From contig NC_080698.1 in NCBI RefSeq assembly GCF_030445035.2, positions 29,109,294 to 29,173,293 on the forward strand: a DNA stretch of 64,000 nt, in the 5' to 3' direction. Positions 48,846 to 64,000 of the stretch are shown here, in pieces. The notes under the pieces were generated by a model that was not told the origin of the DNA, made no database searches, and worked only from the letters and a program-made list of their open reading frames with translations. Each line of letters begins with the position of its first letter. The stretch's first letter is position 1. The translations under genes were made by a program, and so were the position numbers. This stretch comes from Dasypus novemcinctus. Taxonomy: Eukaryota > Chordata > Mammalia > Cingulata > Dasypodidae.

Positions 48846-49259
48846 GGAAACAGACTTGGCCCAATGGATAGGGTGTCCACCTACCACATGGGAGGTCCAC
48901 AGTTCAAACCCCAGGCCTCCTTGACCCATGTGGAGCTGACCCATGTGCAGTGCTGATATGCGCAAGGAGTACCCTGCCACTCAGGGTGTCCCCCACGTAG
49001 GGGAGCTCCACGCGCAAGGAGTGCACCCCTTAAGGAGAGTCGCCCAGTGCGAAAGAAAGTGCAGCCTGCCCAAGAATGGTGCCCCACACACAGAAAGCTG
49101 ACATGACAAGATGATGCAACAAAAAAGAAACACAGATTCCCAGTGCCACTGATAAGGATAGAAGTGGTCACAGAAGAACACACAGCAAATGGACACAGAA
49201 GGCAGACAACTGGAGGCGGGGGGATGGGAGAGAAATAAAAAATAAATCTTAAAAAAATT
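48846..49259 (+). mobile_element. DAS SINE, full length, with TSD
   Basis: A 414-bp tRNA-derived SINE. The head has an A-box region TTGGCCCAATGGATAGGG and a B box AGTTCAAACCCC, then a long body and an A-rich 3' end (AAATAAAAAATAAATC). Flanked by a perfect 10-bp duplication, TTTGTTTGCA, at 48836-48845 and 49260-49269. This family is the strongest indicator that the host is an armadillo. It is a mobile element transcribed by RNA polymerase III and moved by L1 proteins. Confidence 0.93.
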
Positions 49260-49440
49260 TTTGTTTGCAATTCTTATCTTAACCCCACCCAACCCTGCCC
49301 CAAATTCAGTGGTATAGTCAAATAGTGTGTTCATATGTACTTGGATTAGTACATTTTTCATTTTTTGTTTCACATCGGGGTGGTGTAAATTTGAAATGCA
49401 GTTGAATTCATATGGTTCAGTTGCTTTCTGTTTTATTTCC

Positions 49441-50011
49441 TTCCTCCTTCCATCCCTATTGATTTAATTTTTTAATATTTAGAAAGTATAATGCTTCAGA
49501 AAGGCAAAACTATATATCTCCTCTATTCCCAGTCCTGCTATTAGAATATATATGAGCAAAAATTAACACATTAAAGACAATGATATAATTGCCTATAGGG
49601 GAAATGGAGGGAATGGAGATAAAGTGGGAATTTATTAATCAATTGGTTGATTGAGATCTTACCTTGAACCATGGATAAGTGACGATGATAGACTGAGGGC
49701 ATAACTGACCATACCTTCAAGTAGTGAGGTTAAAATAAAATTTCCCTAAGCCATTATAACATAAAGGAGCATTTTCCAAGGTATGTTCTGCAGGACACTA
49801 GTCTCATGAGTTATTCAATGAAACAAAAAAGGTATTCCTGGTCAAATAAGTTTGGGTAACAATTACATAGGTAATCTCCTTCTTGGAAGTCTTTCTGTCA
49901 AGAAATTGACTTTGTGTGGCACAGTACCTTCCTTTATTGGGCTCCCTTAATCAGATATTGTAAGTCAGGAGGACAGACACATAAAGAGACATCAACTCAT
50001 TCTAGGACATG
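49441..50011. other. Unassigned sequence
   Basis: No gene, RNA or repeat recognised. Confidence 0.4.
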
Positions 50012-50501
50012 TGTCAGGGTCACCAAGAGAAACGCGATTCCCACAGCACGGGATGGAACAATGTTTTACTCACGTAGAGAAGAGACAGAACATGGTCATC
50101 TTCACTAGTGGGCATAGGTTCTCCATAGCCAGTGGGTCTCCTGACTGATGGAAGGAAATGCTCTACACAGCACGCCTTTCTTGTGTGGAGAGATACCACT
50201 GCCTCCCCACCAGGCACAGATAACCACTTGAGTGTGAGCTGGGTGCCATAAAATATGCTCACTTTAATCAGACTGTCTCCAGTGAAGAGTTATATATGTT
50301 CAGTACAATAGGGGAAGGAACATACTGGCAGTCTTTTTATCTACAAGGGGAATGTGTTTTATGCCACCAAGCTGATACACCTGGTCCTGAACACAGGATG
50401 TATTTGTATATTCCAGGAAAAGGGAACAGGCTGCTTTAGGACTGTCCCTTACTGTGAATATTTACTGCAAGCATCTTTCAGAATAAGTATTCAGGGGGAC
50501 A
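50012..50501 (-). mobile_element. Possible LTR, antisense
   Basis: Begins TGTCAGGGTCACC and ends CAGGGGGACA, a TG...CA pair, with moderately GC-rich sequence unlike its neighbours. The flanks do not show a matching duplication. No internal coding sequence. Low confidence, family unknown. Confidence 0.35.
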
Positions 50502-51790
50502 AATAATTTAAGGAAATTTGGGTCCACACATCCATTCAACAAATATTTATTGATGACCTACTTTGTGAGCTATTTTTGGTGTTGTGGATAGACAGCAAAT
50601 GAAACAAATGAAGTACCTGTCCTTGTGGAACTTATGTTTTAGCAGAGTTGGGGTTGGGAGGTGAGGCATACAGTAATCTATTAAAGAAATACCATATCCA
50701 GTGGTGACATATGGTATCTGATACCATATCCATGTAAGAGAGACAAAACCTACCAATTTCCTTTCCTCCTTGACACATCAAAATGCTGACCTAAAAGAAA
50801 AGAATGGAAGAGTAAAGGCTTTATTCAACTTGCATGCTAAGTATCATCTGAATACATCTGAACATAAACCAAAAATCAGGGGTGATAAAATTAAAACAAA
50901 ATCAAGAGAAAAATCTTGAGTTTTTAATCACATTCCCATGTTGATAAAATATTTATGAGCTCTCTTATAATTAATTAGAATAAACTATGTAACACTGCAG
51001 GAAACAAATTGAAAATTTAATAAAGTAAGTTCGCTTCCAATTTCTTTTGAAGAAAGAAGCTAATTATATTTAGTTCTGTAATTATAACTTTAATTAAAAT
51101 ATAATGCAAAATATTCCATAAAGTGAAAACAGTGCTGAGTAATAAAATGGAGACTTTAAGACAATTTTCTCTTTAAATGAAAATTTATAATTTAAAATGA
51201 AGCCTCTAGTATACAGTTTTCCAAAACATCATCCTTTCAGTATAATTTTATTTTCACATCCATCTTATACAGACTAATTAATGTTTATTTACTGTTTTAA
51301 ACCTATTCCTTTCTGTTTGTTGTATACTAAAATCTCCTTTTCATTTGTTTTAGCTGTCTTTCAGAGGTTGTTTCAAGTGACACTCCTATTTCCCACTTGC
51401 ATATCATAATTTACAGCACATCGCTTTTGAGTTAGAACATGGATCAAAACTTTCATTGACTTAAAACTCGAAAGCTCAGATGTTCTTAGAAGTATATTCA
51501 CATATCATTCCCCTTCACCTGGATGGCATGGAGATGATTTGATTGCTCCAGGCAGATATCCAGGTAGAAGGAAATTTAGATTCTCTAAAATGAAATTAGG
51601 AAGGAGATGAAATAACCTTCTGGTGGTGTTTTTAATAATCATTTGCTCTCAAACACTTCTCAGAGGAATAGAATTGAGTAATAGTTTTGCCCAGATGTTA
51701 GACTTAAATCTCAAAGTATACTAGAATTTGGAGCCATTTACCATGATGTTAAAGTCCTATCCAATTCTTCTAAGGGACTTTTAGACTGCT
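50502..51790. other. Unassigned sequence
   Basis: AT-rich sequence. ORFs are short and random-looking; no repeat family recognised. Confidence 0.4.
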
Positions 51791-51904
51791 CTTTAATTTT
51801 ATTTAAGAGTAGTTACCGTTGTTACAAGTGATGAAAGATTACTAAAATAGGACAATTAACTATTGTCCATAGTGAACACTAGGTGATTTTCCCCCATATA
51901 CTAC

Positions 51905-54875
51905 TTTTTTTTTGTCTTTATTTTTTTAAATGTTACATTAAAAAAATATGAGGACCCCATATACCCCCCACCTCCTCACTCCACTCCTTCCCCCATAACA
52001 ACAACCTCCTCCATCATCATGAGAAATTCATTGCACTTGGTGGATACATCTCTGAGCACCTCAAGGTCAATGGTCCACATCATAGCCCACACTCTCCCAC
52101 AGTCTACCCAGTGGGCCATGGGAGGACATACAATGTCTGGTAACTGTCCCTGTAGCACCACGCAGGACAACTCCAACCCCCGAAAATGCACCCACATCAC
52201 AACTCTTCCTCCCACTCCCTACCCCCAGCAGGCACCATGGCCACTTTCTCCACACCAATGCCACATTTTCTTCGATTACTAATCACAATAGTTCATGAAT
52301 AGAATATCAGTAAGTCCACTCTAATCCATACTTTATTCCTCCATCCTGTGGACCTTAGAGTGGTTGTGTCCACTCCACATCTATATCAAGAGGGGGCTTA
52401 GATTCTACATGGATGCTGGATGCAATTCTCCTGCTTTCAGTTGTAGGCACTCTTGGCTCCCTGGTATGGTGGTTGACCTTCTTCACCTCCATGTTAGCTG
52501 AGTGGGGTAAGTCCAATAAACCAGAGTGTAGGAGTTGCAAGTCTGTTGAGGCTCAGGGCCTGGCTATCACATGGTCAGTCCAGAGATTCAGGTCCCCTGG
52601 GTATACATTAAACCCCAGCACCAACTATAGTTCTGGTAAAAGTAAAAGTACCAGAACAAGTACTTTGTGGACAAAGATCACATCTGAGTCCAGTTCCATC
52701 ACACAAAAACAAACTCCAAAATAGGGTCAACTGACATGGCACTGAACTCCATCTGCCATGACCATAGCACCTATGGGTCTCTGTAGCCCTCAGAAGAACC
52801 AATACCTGGGGTTGTATCTACTTTATCTGTCTCTGGGACTCTGCTCAGGTGTGCATAAGGGCGACCCCTCTGATAACCTCCCGGCTCTTTTTGGAGACTC
52901 ATAGCCATATAAACTCATTTGTCCTTTCCATTTCCCCCTTTTATTCAGGTCAAAAAGCATTTTTAACTCCTGGCATTATATGTAGACTGAGATACTCTGC
53001 TGGTCCGAGTTGACCCTTTTATTCAAAGTCATTTTCTAGTTACATCATCGGCTGGTACTTGGTAGTAATCCCTCGGTGACTGGGAGGCTCATCCCCAAGA
53101 GTCATGTCCCACGCTGGGGGGAAGGCAATGCATTTACATGCCGAGTTTGGCTTTGAGACTGGCCACATTTGAGCAACACGGAGGAGAAAACTCTTAGGCA
53201 CCTGCAGCTCTAGGCCCTGTTCTTATTTCAGGTGCACAGACTTACAGGCATAGTCATTATTATCAAGGGCTCATTGTTGGACCTTCCTTCTTTTTTGGTC
53301 TTTGCCATTGCACTTGGGGGATTGTTGTTGTTCCTTTAGGGATGGTGATAGAGCTCCCCTGGCTAGGAACTCAGTACTCCCTCAGTTGTTGTTTTTAATT
53401 GTAACCACTATGAAAATATCCAAACATTTTTATGTACCCTGGATATAGGCCCTTGATAACTCCCTGCCAAACATATGTCCCCTGTCAATAATATCCCACA
53501 CCAGTATTCCTCCACTGCCATTGTTGAACCTCTCTGTAATCCAAAACTTCTTCAAAAATGAAGCCCAATATATTGCCAGGTTCCATTAATAGTAAAATGG
53601 AATATAATATAGTGAATGAATTTAAAGGCTAGATATACAATACATATTAATTTAGAAAAATTAAGGTAAAAATAAAATGGAGTATCAAAAAATTTAAAAA
53701 TGCAAAAGCTTTTTGATGTTTTGCCTTCCATCACTGCAATAAATGTTGCCCTGTATGCAAATTGGCAAGGAAACTTCTTCCATCTTTTCCTCAGTGTCTA
53801 CGTCCTTTCTTTTTCTTTTTGTCCCTAATTATTAAGCTTATCTTCACAAAAGTTTTAGATTACAGTAATTCATATATACAATAAATAGTACTCCCACATA
53901 TCCAACATAAAACCCTTTTCCCTTCCACAGCAATAATCTTTTTACATATTGATACTATATTTACTGAAACTGTTTACAGCTATTGAGACAATAGCTTTCA
54001 AACAAGGTAACATTTGGGTTTACATTGTGGTTTATATTTTAAACTATACAATTTTCTAAATTTTTAGTTATCTTATGTTTTACATTATGATTTACATTTT
54101 AGTCTATCAGCCCCTATATATTTTTGGTGTAATTTAACATGTCTTATATCCATCCTTGCATAATCTGTTGGAACCCTTCAATTGCCCACACAGTTACATT
54201 GATTCCATCTATTCAATACCTCTTTCCCCCTCCCCTTAGGGATCACAGTGACAGTCAATCTTCATTGCGTGAAGGGCCATGTTCAGAGATACTTGCAACA
54301 GTGTTGAGGGCTTGACATGCTCAACTGCCCTAATGCATTGGGAGTCACTATTTCTCTTGAGAGGTACAATTCCCTCTATTTGAGAACATCAGTCCCCCAC
54401 AGGATGTGGGTATACCTTCACTCTCATTATATGGATCTCTATCCAATGATATAACCCACTATGGCAAAATGAGCACTCACACACTCCCTAGGAGCCTGTC
54501 CTATGTCAGATTATCCCTTTAAGTATCTTAAACAGGTAACCTTCTTTATTATATTTTAGAAAAAGTTTTCTCAGCATTATACTCTCAAGCAAATACCTGA
54601 CAAACTCCTATGTTCGTATGTTGCCCCACCCTCCCCCCAATTTCTTGGGTAATATTTCCCATCCTCCCATTTCTAGCCCCCCATAAGCCCACAAAGCCCC
54701 ACCCAAAGGTAACCCTATTCCCCCATTTTATGCCTTCCTTGTACAAATACTTACCTCCAGCTTATCGTAGATTACACGCATGTAGGTGTCAGCTTACATC
54801 CTTCCACTACCTCCCAATTTCCTTTAAGCCTATCATCCAGTCTCTAGCTCTCTGACGCAGCTTGGTTTACTTATT
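51905..54875 (-). other. Long 3'UTR of L1-E with intron-like segment
   Basis: 2.97 kb between the ORF2 stop and the T run. On the minus strand CTGGAG|GTAAGT lies at 54760-54749 and a pyrimidine-rich ACCCCACTCAG| ends at 52498; the 2257 bases between are absent from L1-Y. The 3'-terminal part (51905-52497) matches L1-Y closely. Confidence 0.82.
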
Positions 54876-58662
<3,787 letters not shown>

Positions 58663-58734
58663 GATTTTGTTTGGGCTTGTGTTTGTCATATTTTCTTTGT
58701 TTTTTTCCTTCTCTTTTTGTCTTTTTTGTTGCTC

Positions 58735-59700
58735 TTACACTCTCCTCCAACTCTGCCTCTCCTGTTTTTTTCTTTCTTCCTGCAGAACTCCCTTTAGTGT
58801 TTCTTGAAGGGCAGGGTTCTTGTTGGCATACTCTTTCAATTTCTGTTTATCTGTGAATATTTTGAACTCTCCATCATTTTTGAATGCTAGTTTAGCTGGG
58901 TAGAGTATTCTTGGTTGGAAATTTTTTTCTTTTAGTACCTTGACAATATCATACCACTGCTTTCTTGCCTCCATGATTTCAGATGAGAAATCAGCACTTA
59001 ATCTTATGGAGCCTCCATTGTATGTGATGGTTCTCTTTTCTCTTGCTGCTTTTAGAATTTTCTCTTTGTCTTGAGCATTGAATAATTTGACAAGTATATG
59101 TCTGAGGTAGGCCTGTTGGGATTTATGGTGTTTGGGGTACGTTGGCTTCCTGGACATGTATATCCATCTCTCTCAGTAGATTTGCGAAGTTTTCAGCCAT
59201 TATTTCCTCCAACACCCCGTCTGTCCCCCTTCCCTTCTCTTCTCCTTCTGGGATGCCTGTAATACGTATGTTTGTGCATTTTGCATTGTCATTCAGGTCC
59301 CTAAGTCCCAGCTGGATTTTTTCTATCTTTTTATTGATCATTTCTACTCTCTGTTTGATTTCAGATGTACTGTCTTCCACATCATTAATTCTTTCCTCTG
59401 CCTTTTCTAATCTGCTGCTATTTGCTGAGAGTGTATTTTTGATTTATTGAAATGTGGTGTTCATCACATATCTGTTATCTTTTTGTGTATGTCTGTGATT
59501 TTCTCTCCAAGTGTTTTCCTCATATTGTTAATCTCTTCCTTTACTTCATTAAGTTGGTCTCTAATATATGTTTTGAGATCTTTAATTACTTGTCCAATGT
59601 TCTGTTCCTCTTCCTGGTTTTTAGTTTGTTCATTGGATTCAGCCATGTTTTCCTGATTATTGGTTTGGTTTGTAGTTTTTTGTTGCTGTCTGGTCATCAT
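58735..59700 (-). pseudogene. L1-E ORF1, disabled by frameshifts
   Basis: Starts ATGATGACC at 59700 and reads in three frames: 59464-59700 (N terminus and coiled coil, stop after ITDM), 59123-59380 (coiled coil end and RRM start, ITGIPEGEE), 58735-59157 (RRM and C-terminal domain with YPAKL, ending SWRRV as in L1-Y). Otherwise close in sequence to the intact ORF1. Confidence 0.92.
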
Positions 59701-61190
59701 TTTTCTTAATGGGTTTAATCAGTTCCTTAGCTTCTTTGTCTTGTCTTGGGGGTTAATTAGTTGTTGTTCGTGCATAAGTGTTATGTCTTCTCTTTATCAC
59801 TTTGTTCTTCTTACTCTATTTTCTTGTTGCTGGCTAAGTTCACTTTGAAGGAAAATATTAGGGCCAGGGAAAGCAAAATGAGTAAGAAAAGAAAATGTAT
59901 AAAGTAGTATTGGTAATAAATGATAACAGAGCAACAATGTGAGATCTAGGAGAATGGATGTTAAACTCATGTAAATTGTGTAGTGCTATAGCAGTAAGTA
60001 GAGTACCTATAATGAGATAGTCAACTGAATATGGGGAGAAATATAGTATAAATTAAAAAGCCAGTGTTTTCATGAGAGAGGGAAAGAGAAAAAAAGACAA
60101 TAATGTCAAGAGTGGATAAAAGACAGAAAACAGAACAAAGGTATTAGAAATAAAAAGTCAGACAATTTGGGGGCCAAAGAAAGGGAGGTGGAATGTAAGA
60201 GAAACAATAGATGATGTAGGATAGAAAGATGTGGGGAAAAGGGGATAGTGTAGGTGGCCAAAATCAATACACACAGAAAAGAGGAAATGGAGGATGAGGA
60301 AACACAGCAAATTGTGATGCGTTCCCTGCAGCACCTATTATATAAAGAAAATAAAATGAAAAAGGAAAAGAGAGTAAAGAAAAAAAAAGAGAAGAGAGAA
60401 AGGGGGGGGCAAAAATAAAAGGGAAACAAGCAAGAAAAATTAAAAGAGAAAAAAAACTAAATAAAGGAAAAAGGACCTTGGGAAATAAAATGGGAGAAAA
60501 GACCAGGAGACCATGCAATTTTAGCAACCATGACAAAAAAAAAAAAAAAAAAAGAACCGTTTCCAGTTAGGAATCCTCTTTGCAGTTAAATAAAATGCTT
60601 AGGTATCTGACCTTCCCCCTTTCTCCCTTCCTCACTTCTCTCTATCTCATGGCAGCAGGAAAGCTGCCTGAGAGGTCTGGTAGGAGATCCAAGTGGGTCC
60701 TTGTTGAACCAACTCAACACAGAAGACTATGACTCTTTATTTCCAGCACGAGAGCACCTACACCTCACCAGAAACCCCAAATATGCTATTGGAAGCTTGA
60801 ATAGCACATCCTATATCCTACAGCCCCTCCCCCTTAGGTGTGCAAAGGGAGGTCTAACTGATTTTCTGACTCCACCTTCTCCCAGACCAAGTTTCCTATC
60901 CCAGGACATTTAGGGAAATTGGGTTTCCTCTGCAGATTCACCTCTCCTTTCTTCCCAGACTCTCTGCAGGTCAGCTGGTATACTCCTCCAAGCTCAGGGA
61001 GAAAAAAACAAAACACAAAATGCAGAGGGCTAGGGTAATCATGGACCTCAGATGGACTTCAGGACATGGTGGATTTGGGAATGGGAAGTCCATGATATAG
61101 CAGACTCAATGTGTGTGTCTCTGGAGCATGGACTACCAGGGTTTAGGGGATACAGACCTGGGAACCACGTATCCGGTTAACACAGGGTTT

Positions 61191-61608
61191 GGGAACACTG
61201 CAGCACAACAAAAATTTCAGGGGTCACCATGGCCGGGCTGCGAGCCCTAGGTGGAGGGGTCCCACTCACAACTTCTGACCTCTATGTCAGAAACCCAAAA
61301 TTCCACCTCTCACAAGAATCTCTTCTGTCATTGTCTCACCAAATTGACATCCAGATACCTCCTGCCCTGCAAACCCCTGAAACAACCTGCTCAGCATTTG
61401 GGAACACCTCAGCACAACAAAGATTTCAGGAATTGCTGTGGCTGGGCCACCAGCCCCAGAGGGAAGGGTCCCACCCACAACCTCTAACCTCCATGCAAGA
61501 GACCCAAAATTCTACCTCTTGCAAGAATCTCTTCTGTCACTGTCTCACCAAATTGATGTCCAGACACCTCCTGCCCTGCAAGCACCTGAAACAGCCCAGT
61601 CCAGCAGG
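61191..61608 (-). repeat. Two 209-bp tandem repeats in the L1-E 5'UTR
   Basis: The unit CAGCACAACAAA...TTTCAGG begins at 61201 and again at 61410, a period of 209 bp. The copies agree over most of their length with scattered substitutions. One related partial unit is at the 5' end of L1-B. No resemblance to the 51-bp units of L1-Y. Confidence 0.9.
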
Positions 61609-61668
61609 ACTCTGACCCTACTCAGTCGCTTCTTTGCAGGAGAGATTATGAGGTACACTCACTCAGAT

Positions 61669-61676
61669 GCCATCTT
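61669..61676 (-). promoter_or_regulatory. YY1-like motif at the 5' terminus of L1-E
   Basis: AAGATGGC on the minus strand, beginning at the second base of the element as set by its target-site duplication. A YY1 site near +13 positions transcription in human L1; the equivalent here is inferred. Confidence 0.55.
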
Positions 61677-62559
61677 CTATACTACCTTTTATAAACACCT
61701 TGTATTAGTGTCATACATTTGTTACAATCCATGAAAGAACATTCTTGTATCATTAACTAAAGTCCGTCTCTATAATAAGCTTCACTGTATTATATAGTCC
61801 TGTTTTACCTTTTAATTTTTACTTGAGTAACATATGTGACTTAAAGTTTTTCCTTTTAGCCACATTCACGTATATAATTCAGTGGTGTTAATTACACTCA
61901 CAATAATGTGCTATGAGAAGCACCACCCATATACAAACCTTTGCAATGAAACTAAGTAGAAATTTTATACAAATTAATCACTAAATACCCATTCTCCAAT
62001 CTATCCCCTGGTAATTTATATTCTAGATTCTTACTCCGTGAGTTTGCTTATTTTAATTAGTTCATATCACTGAGATCGTATAGTATTTGTTCTTTTGTGT
62101 CTGGCTTATTTCACTCAACATCATGTCTTCAAGGTTCGTCCATGTTATTGCATACGTCAGAATTTCCCTTCTTTTTATGGCTGAATAATATTTCATTGTA
62201 TTACTACATTTTGTTTATCCATTCATCAGCTGGTAGATACTTGGGTTTTTCCATCTTTTGGCACTTGTGAATAATGCCTCTATGAACAACAGTGTGTAAA
62301 TATCTGTTCATGTCCTTGCTTTCAATTTTCCTGAATATATATCTAATAACAGGATTGCTAGAGCATATGGTGATTATATACTTACCTTTGTGAGGAAATA
62401 CCTAAACGTTTCCCACAGCAGTTATACTGTTTTATATTCCCATCAGCAATGAATGAGCATTCCTGTTTCCACATCCTCTCCAAAACTTTAGGTGTCTGCT
62501 TTTTTAATAGTAGCCACTGTGGTTTTGATTTACATTTCCCTACTGGCTACTGATGTTGA

Positions 62560-64000
62560 GCATCCTTTCAGATTTTCTCCCATTGAGTAAGTTGTCTTTT
62601 CACTTTTGTGGTAAAGTCCTTTGAGGCACAAAAGTTTTTACCCTTCCAAATAAATTTGATAATTGGCTTTTCCATTTATGCAAAGTAAACTTTTGCAATT
62701 TTGATTGAGATTGCATTGAGTATTTAAATCGTTTGGGTAGAATTCACATCTTAAGATACTTAGTCTTCCAATCCATGAACACAGAATATCCTTCCATTTA
62801 TTTAGGTCTCCTTTGATTTCTTTTAGCAATGTTTTGTAGATTTCTTGTACAAAGCCCTAACATCCTCAGTTAGATTTTTTCCTAGATACTTGATTATTTT
62901 GTTATTGTGAATAGAAACTTTTACTTGATTTCTTCTTCTGATTGTTCATTGTGCATAGAAACACAACCAATTTTTTTCTTTTTTTCCTTTATTTTCTTTT
63001 AAATGTTACATTAAAAAAATATGAGGTCCCCATATATCCCCCACTCCCCACCCCACTCCTTCCACATCAACAACCTCTTCCATCATTGTGGCACATTCAC
63101 TGCACCTGGTGAATACATTTTGGAGCACTGCTGCACCACATGGGTGGTGGTCTACATTCTCCCCCATTCCACCCAGTGGGCCATGGCAAGACACACAATG
63201 TCCAGCATCTGTCCCTGAAGCACCACCCAGGACAACTCCAAATCCTGCAAATGCGCCCACATCATATCTCTTCTTCCCTCTCCCTACCATCAGCAGCTAC
63301 TGTGACCACTTTTTCCACATCAGTATTACAGTTTCTTCCTTTATTAATTACAACCAATTTTTGAGTGTTGATCTTGTATCCCACAACTATGCTGAATTCA
63401 TATATTAACACTTAGAGCTTGGTTATGGATTTTTCAGAATTTTATATATACAGGGTTATATCAATTGCTAAAAGAGCAAGTTTTACTTTTTACTTTCCAA
63501 TTTGGATGTCTTTTATTCCTTTTTCATGCTTAATTGCGCTGGCAGGAAATTGCTGAACAATGTTGAATAGCAGTTGTGATGTGGACATTTTTATCTTGTT
63601 CCAGAAATTAGAGGGAAAGCTTCAGTCTTTCACCATTCAGTATGATGTTAGCTGTGGATTTTTTCATATACAGCCTGTATCTTGTTGAGGAAGATTCCTT
63701 CTATTTCTATTTTTCTAAGTGTTTTTTTTTTTTAATCAAGAAAGGATGTTGGATTTTGTCAAATGCCTTTTCTGCATCAATCAAAATGATCACGTGATTT
63801 TCCTCTTTAGTTTTATTAATTGGTTTACATTAATTGGTTTTCTTACATTGATACATCCTTATATACCTGGATAAAACACACTTGATCATAATGCATAATT
63901 CTGTTAATATGATTTTGGATTCAGTTTACAAGTATTTTGTTGTATTCAGAGAAATTGGTCTGTAATTTTCTCTTCTTGTAATGTCTTTATCTGGTTTTGG
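62560..64000 (-). pseudogene. L1-D ORF2 remnant
   Basis: Minus-strand reading of the reverse transcriptase region. 62638-62829 matches the segment around KEIKGDLNKWK and CSWIGRL. At 63370-63480 the FADD-equivalent region is degraded. The reading runs toward the N-terminal half and leaves the window near the segment equivalent to NITLVPKP. An internal deletion is likely at about 62640, where sequence for about 200 residues is missing. Confidence 0.75.
62976..63349 (-). mobile_element. 5'-truncated L1 (374 bp) with 13-bp TSD
   Basis: Only the last 370 bases of an L1 3'UTR, minus strand, with T-rich left end and wording nearly the same as 51920-52260. Perfect 13-bp duplication ACAACCAATTTTT at 62963-62975 and 63350-63362. 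It interrupts ORF2 of L1-D. Confidence 0.92.

Larger units (their letters stand above)
45970..49440 (-). mobile_element. Ancient L1M-type 3' region, three insertions
   Basis: Sequence at 45970-46265, 46713-47793, 48257-48835 and about 49270-49440 follows the order of an old mammalian-wide L1 3'UTR (for example 'gtttcctcatgactagattcaggttatgcat' in pieces near 47125, 'atgccccc atcaattttttgagca' near 47690, and 'gagaaccctggctccc' near 48725). The left end carries AATAAAG on the minus strand, fitting a 3' end there. It is broken by LTRs at 46266-46712 and 47794-48256 and a SINE at 48846-49259. The exact subfamily was not determined. Confidence 0.6.
59701..61677 (-). promoter_or_regulatory. 5'UTR of L1-E
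   Basis: On the minus strand: GAAGATGGC at the very 5' end, about 65 bases of leader, two 209-bp repeats, about 600 bases of leader shared with L1-B, an A/C-run and T-rich stretch (an A run at 60534-60553 as written), then about 600 bases shared with all copies including L1-Y. L1 promoters normally reside in this region; activity here is inferred. Confidence 0.75.

Noticed and set aside
48846-48925. tRNA gene
   Set aside because: A and B boxes are present, but the sequence is the head of a SINE with body, A-rich tail and TSD.

Overview
This is mammalian nuclear DNA with no intact host gene. It looks xenarthran, most likely an armadillo (Dasypus or a close relative). The main clue is several tRNA-like SINEs of the DAS type. 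The base composition, MIR and MaLR LTR fragments, and a dense layer of LINE-1 (L1) elements agree. By eye, most of the 64 kb is retrotransposon sequence stacked in nests.

Layout. 1-2145: an old HAL1-like L1 relative on the minus strand. 2146-32348: one old minus-strand L1 ('L1-A') opened by later insertions: a twin-primed L1 ('L1-T', 3439-4753), a 5'-truncated L1 3'UTR copy (4923-7048) with a solo LTR nearby inside it, an LTR fragment split by a full-length plus-strand L1 ('L1-B', 7719-16985), a young full-length plus-strand L1 ('L1-Y', 19526-26888), and a small SINE. Subtracting the insertions leaves about 9.6 kb for L1-A, close to the uninterrupted 9.77 kb 'L1-E'. 32349-36354: SINEs, an L1 tail, a possible retrocopy and a MIR. 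36363-41924: an internally deleted L1 ('L1-C') carrying a processed pseudogene of DET1. 41925-45970: MIRs and LTRs. 45970-49440: an ancient L1M tail cut by two LTRs and a DAS SINE. 49441-51790: mostly unrecognised sequence. 51790-64000: an old L1 ('L1-D') interrupted by full-length L1-E (51905-61677) and by a short 3'UTR copy.

The centrepiece is L1-Y. Both reading frames are open (322 and 1272 codons), with every catalytic residue I checked in place, a 13-bp target-site duplication and an A-rich tail. Its 5'UTR is a GC-rich array of ten 51-bp units, each with an Sp1-like GC box, unrelated to the 209-bp repeats in the 5'UTR of L1-E. Its 3'UTR is only about 0.65 kb, while L1-A, L1-B and L1-E have about 3 kb. 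The missing 2.26-2.28 kb begins at a GAG|GTAAGT sequence and ends at a CAG| sequence in L1-B and L1-E, exactly as if L1-Y descends from an L1 RNA whose 3'UTR intron was spliced out. L1-Y's two proteins would work together as ORF1p RNA chaperone and ORF2p endonuclease/reverse transcriptase.

Limits: subfamily names, ages and percent identities were not computed. Boundaries marked 'about' come from reading homology between copies within this window.
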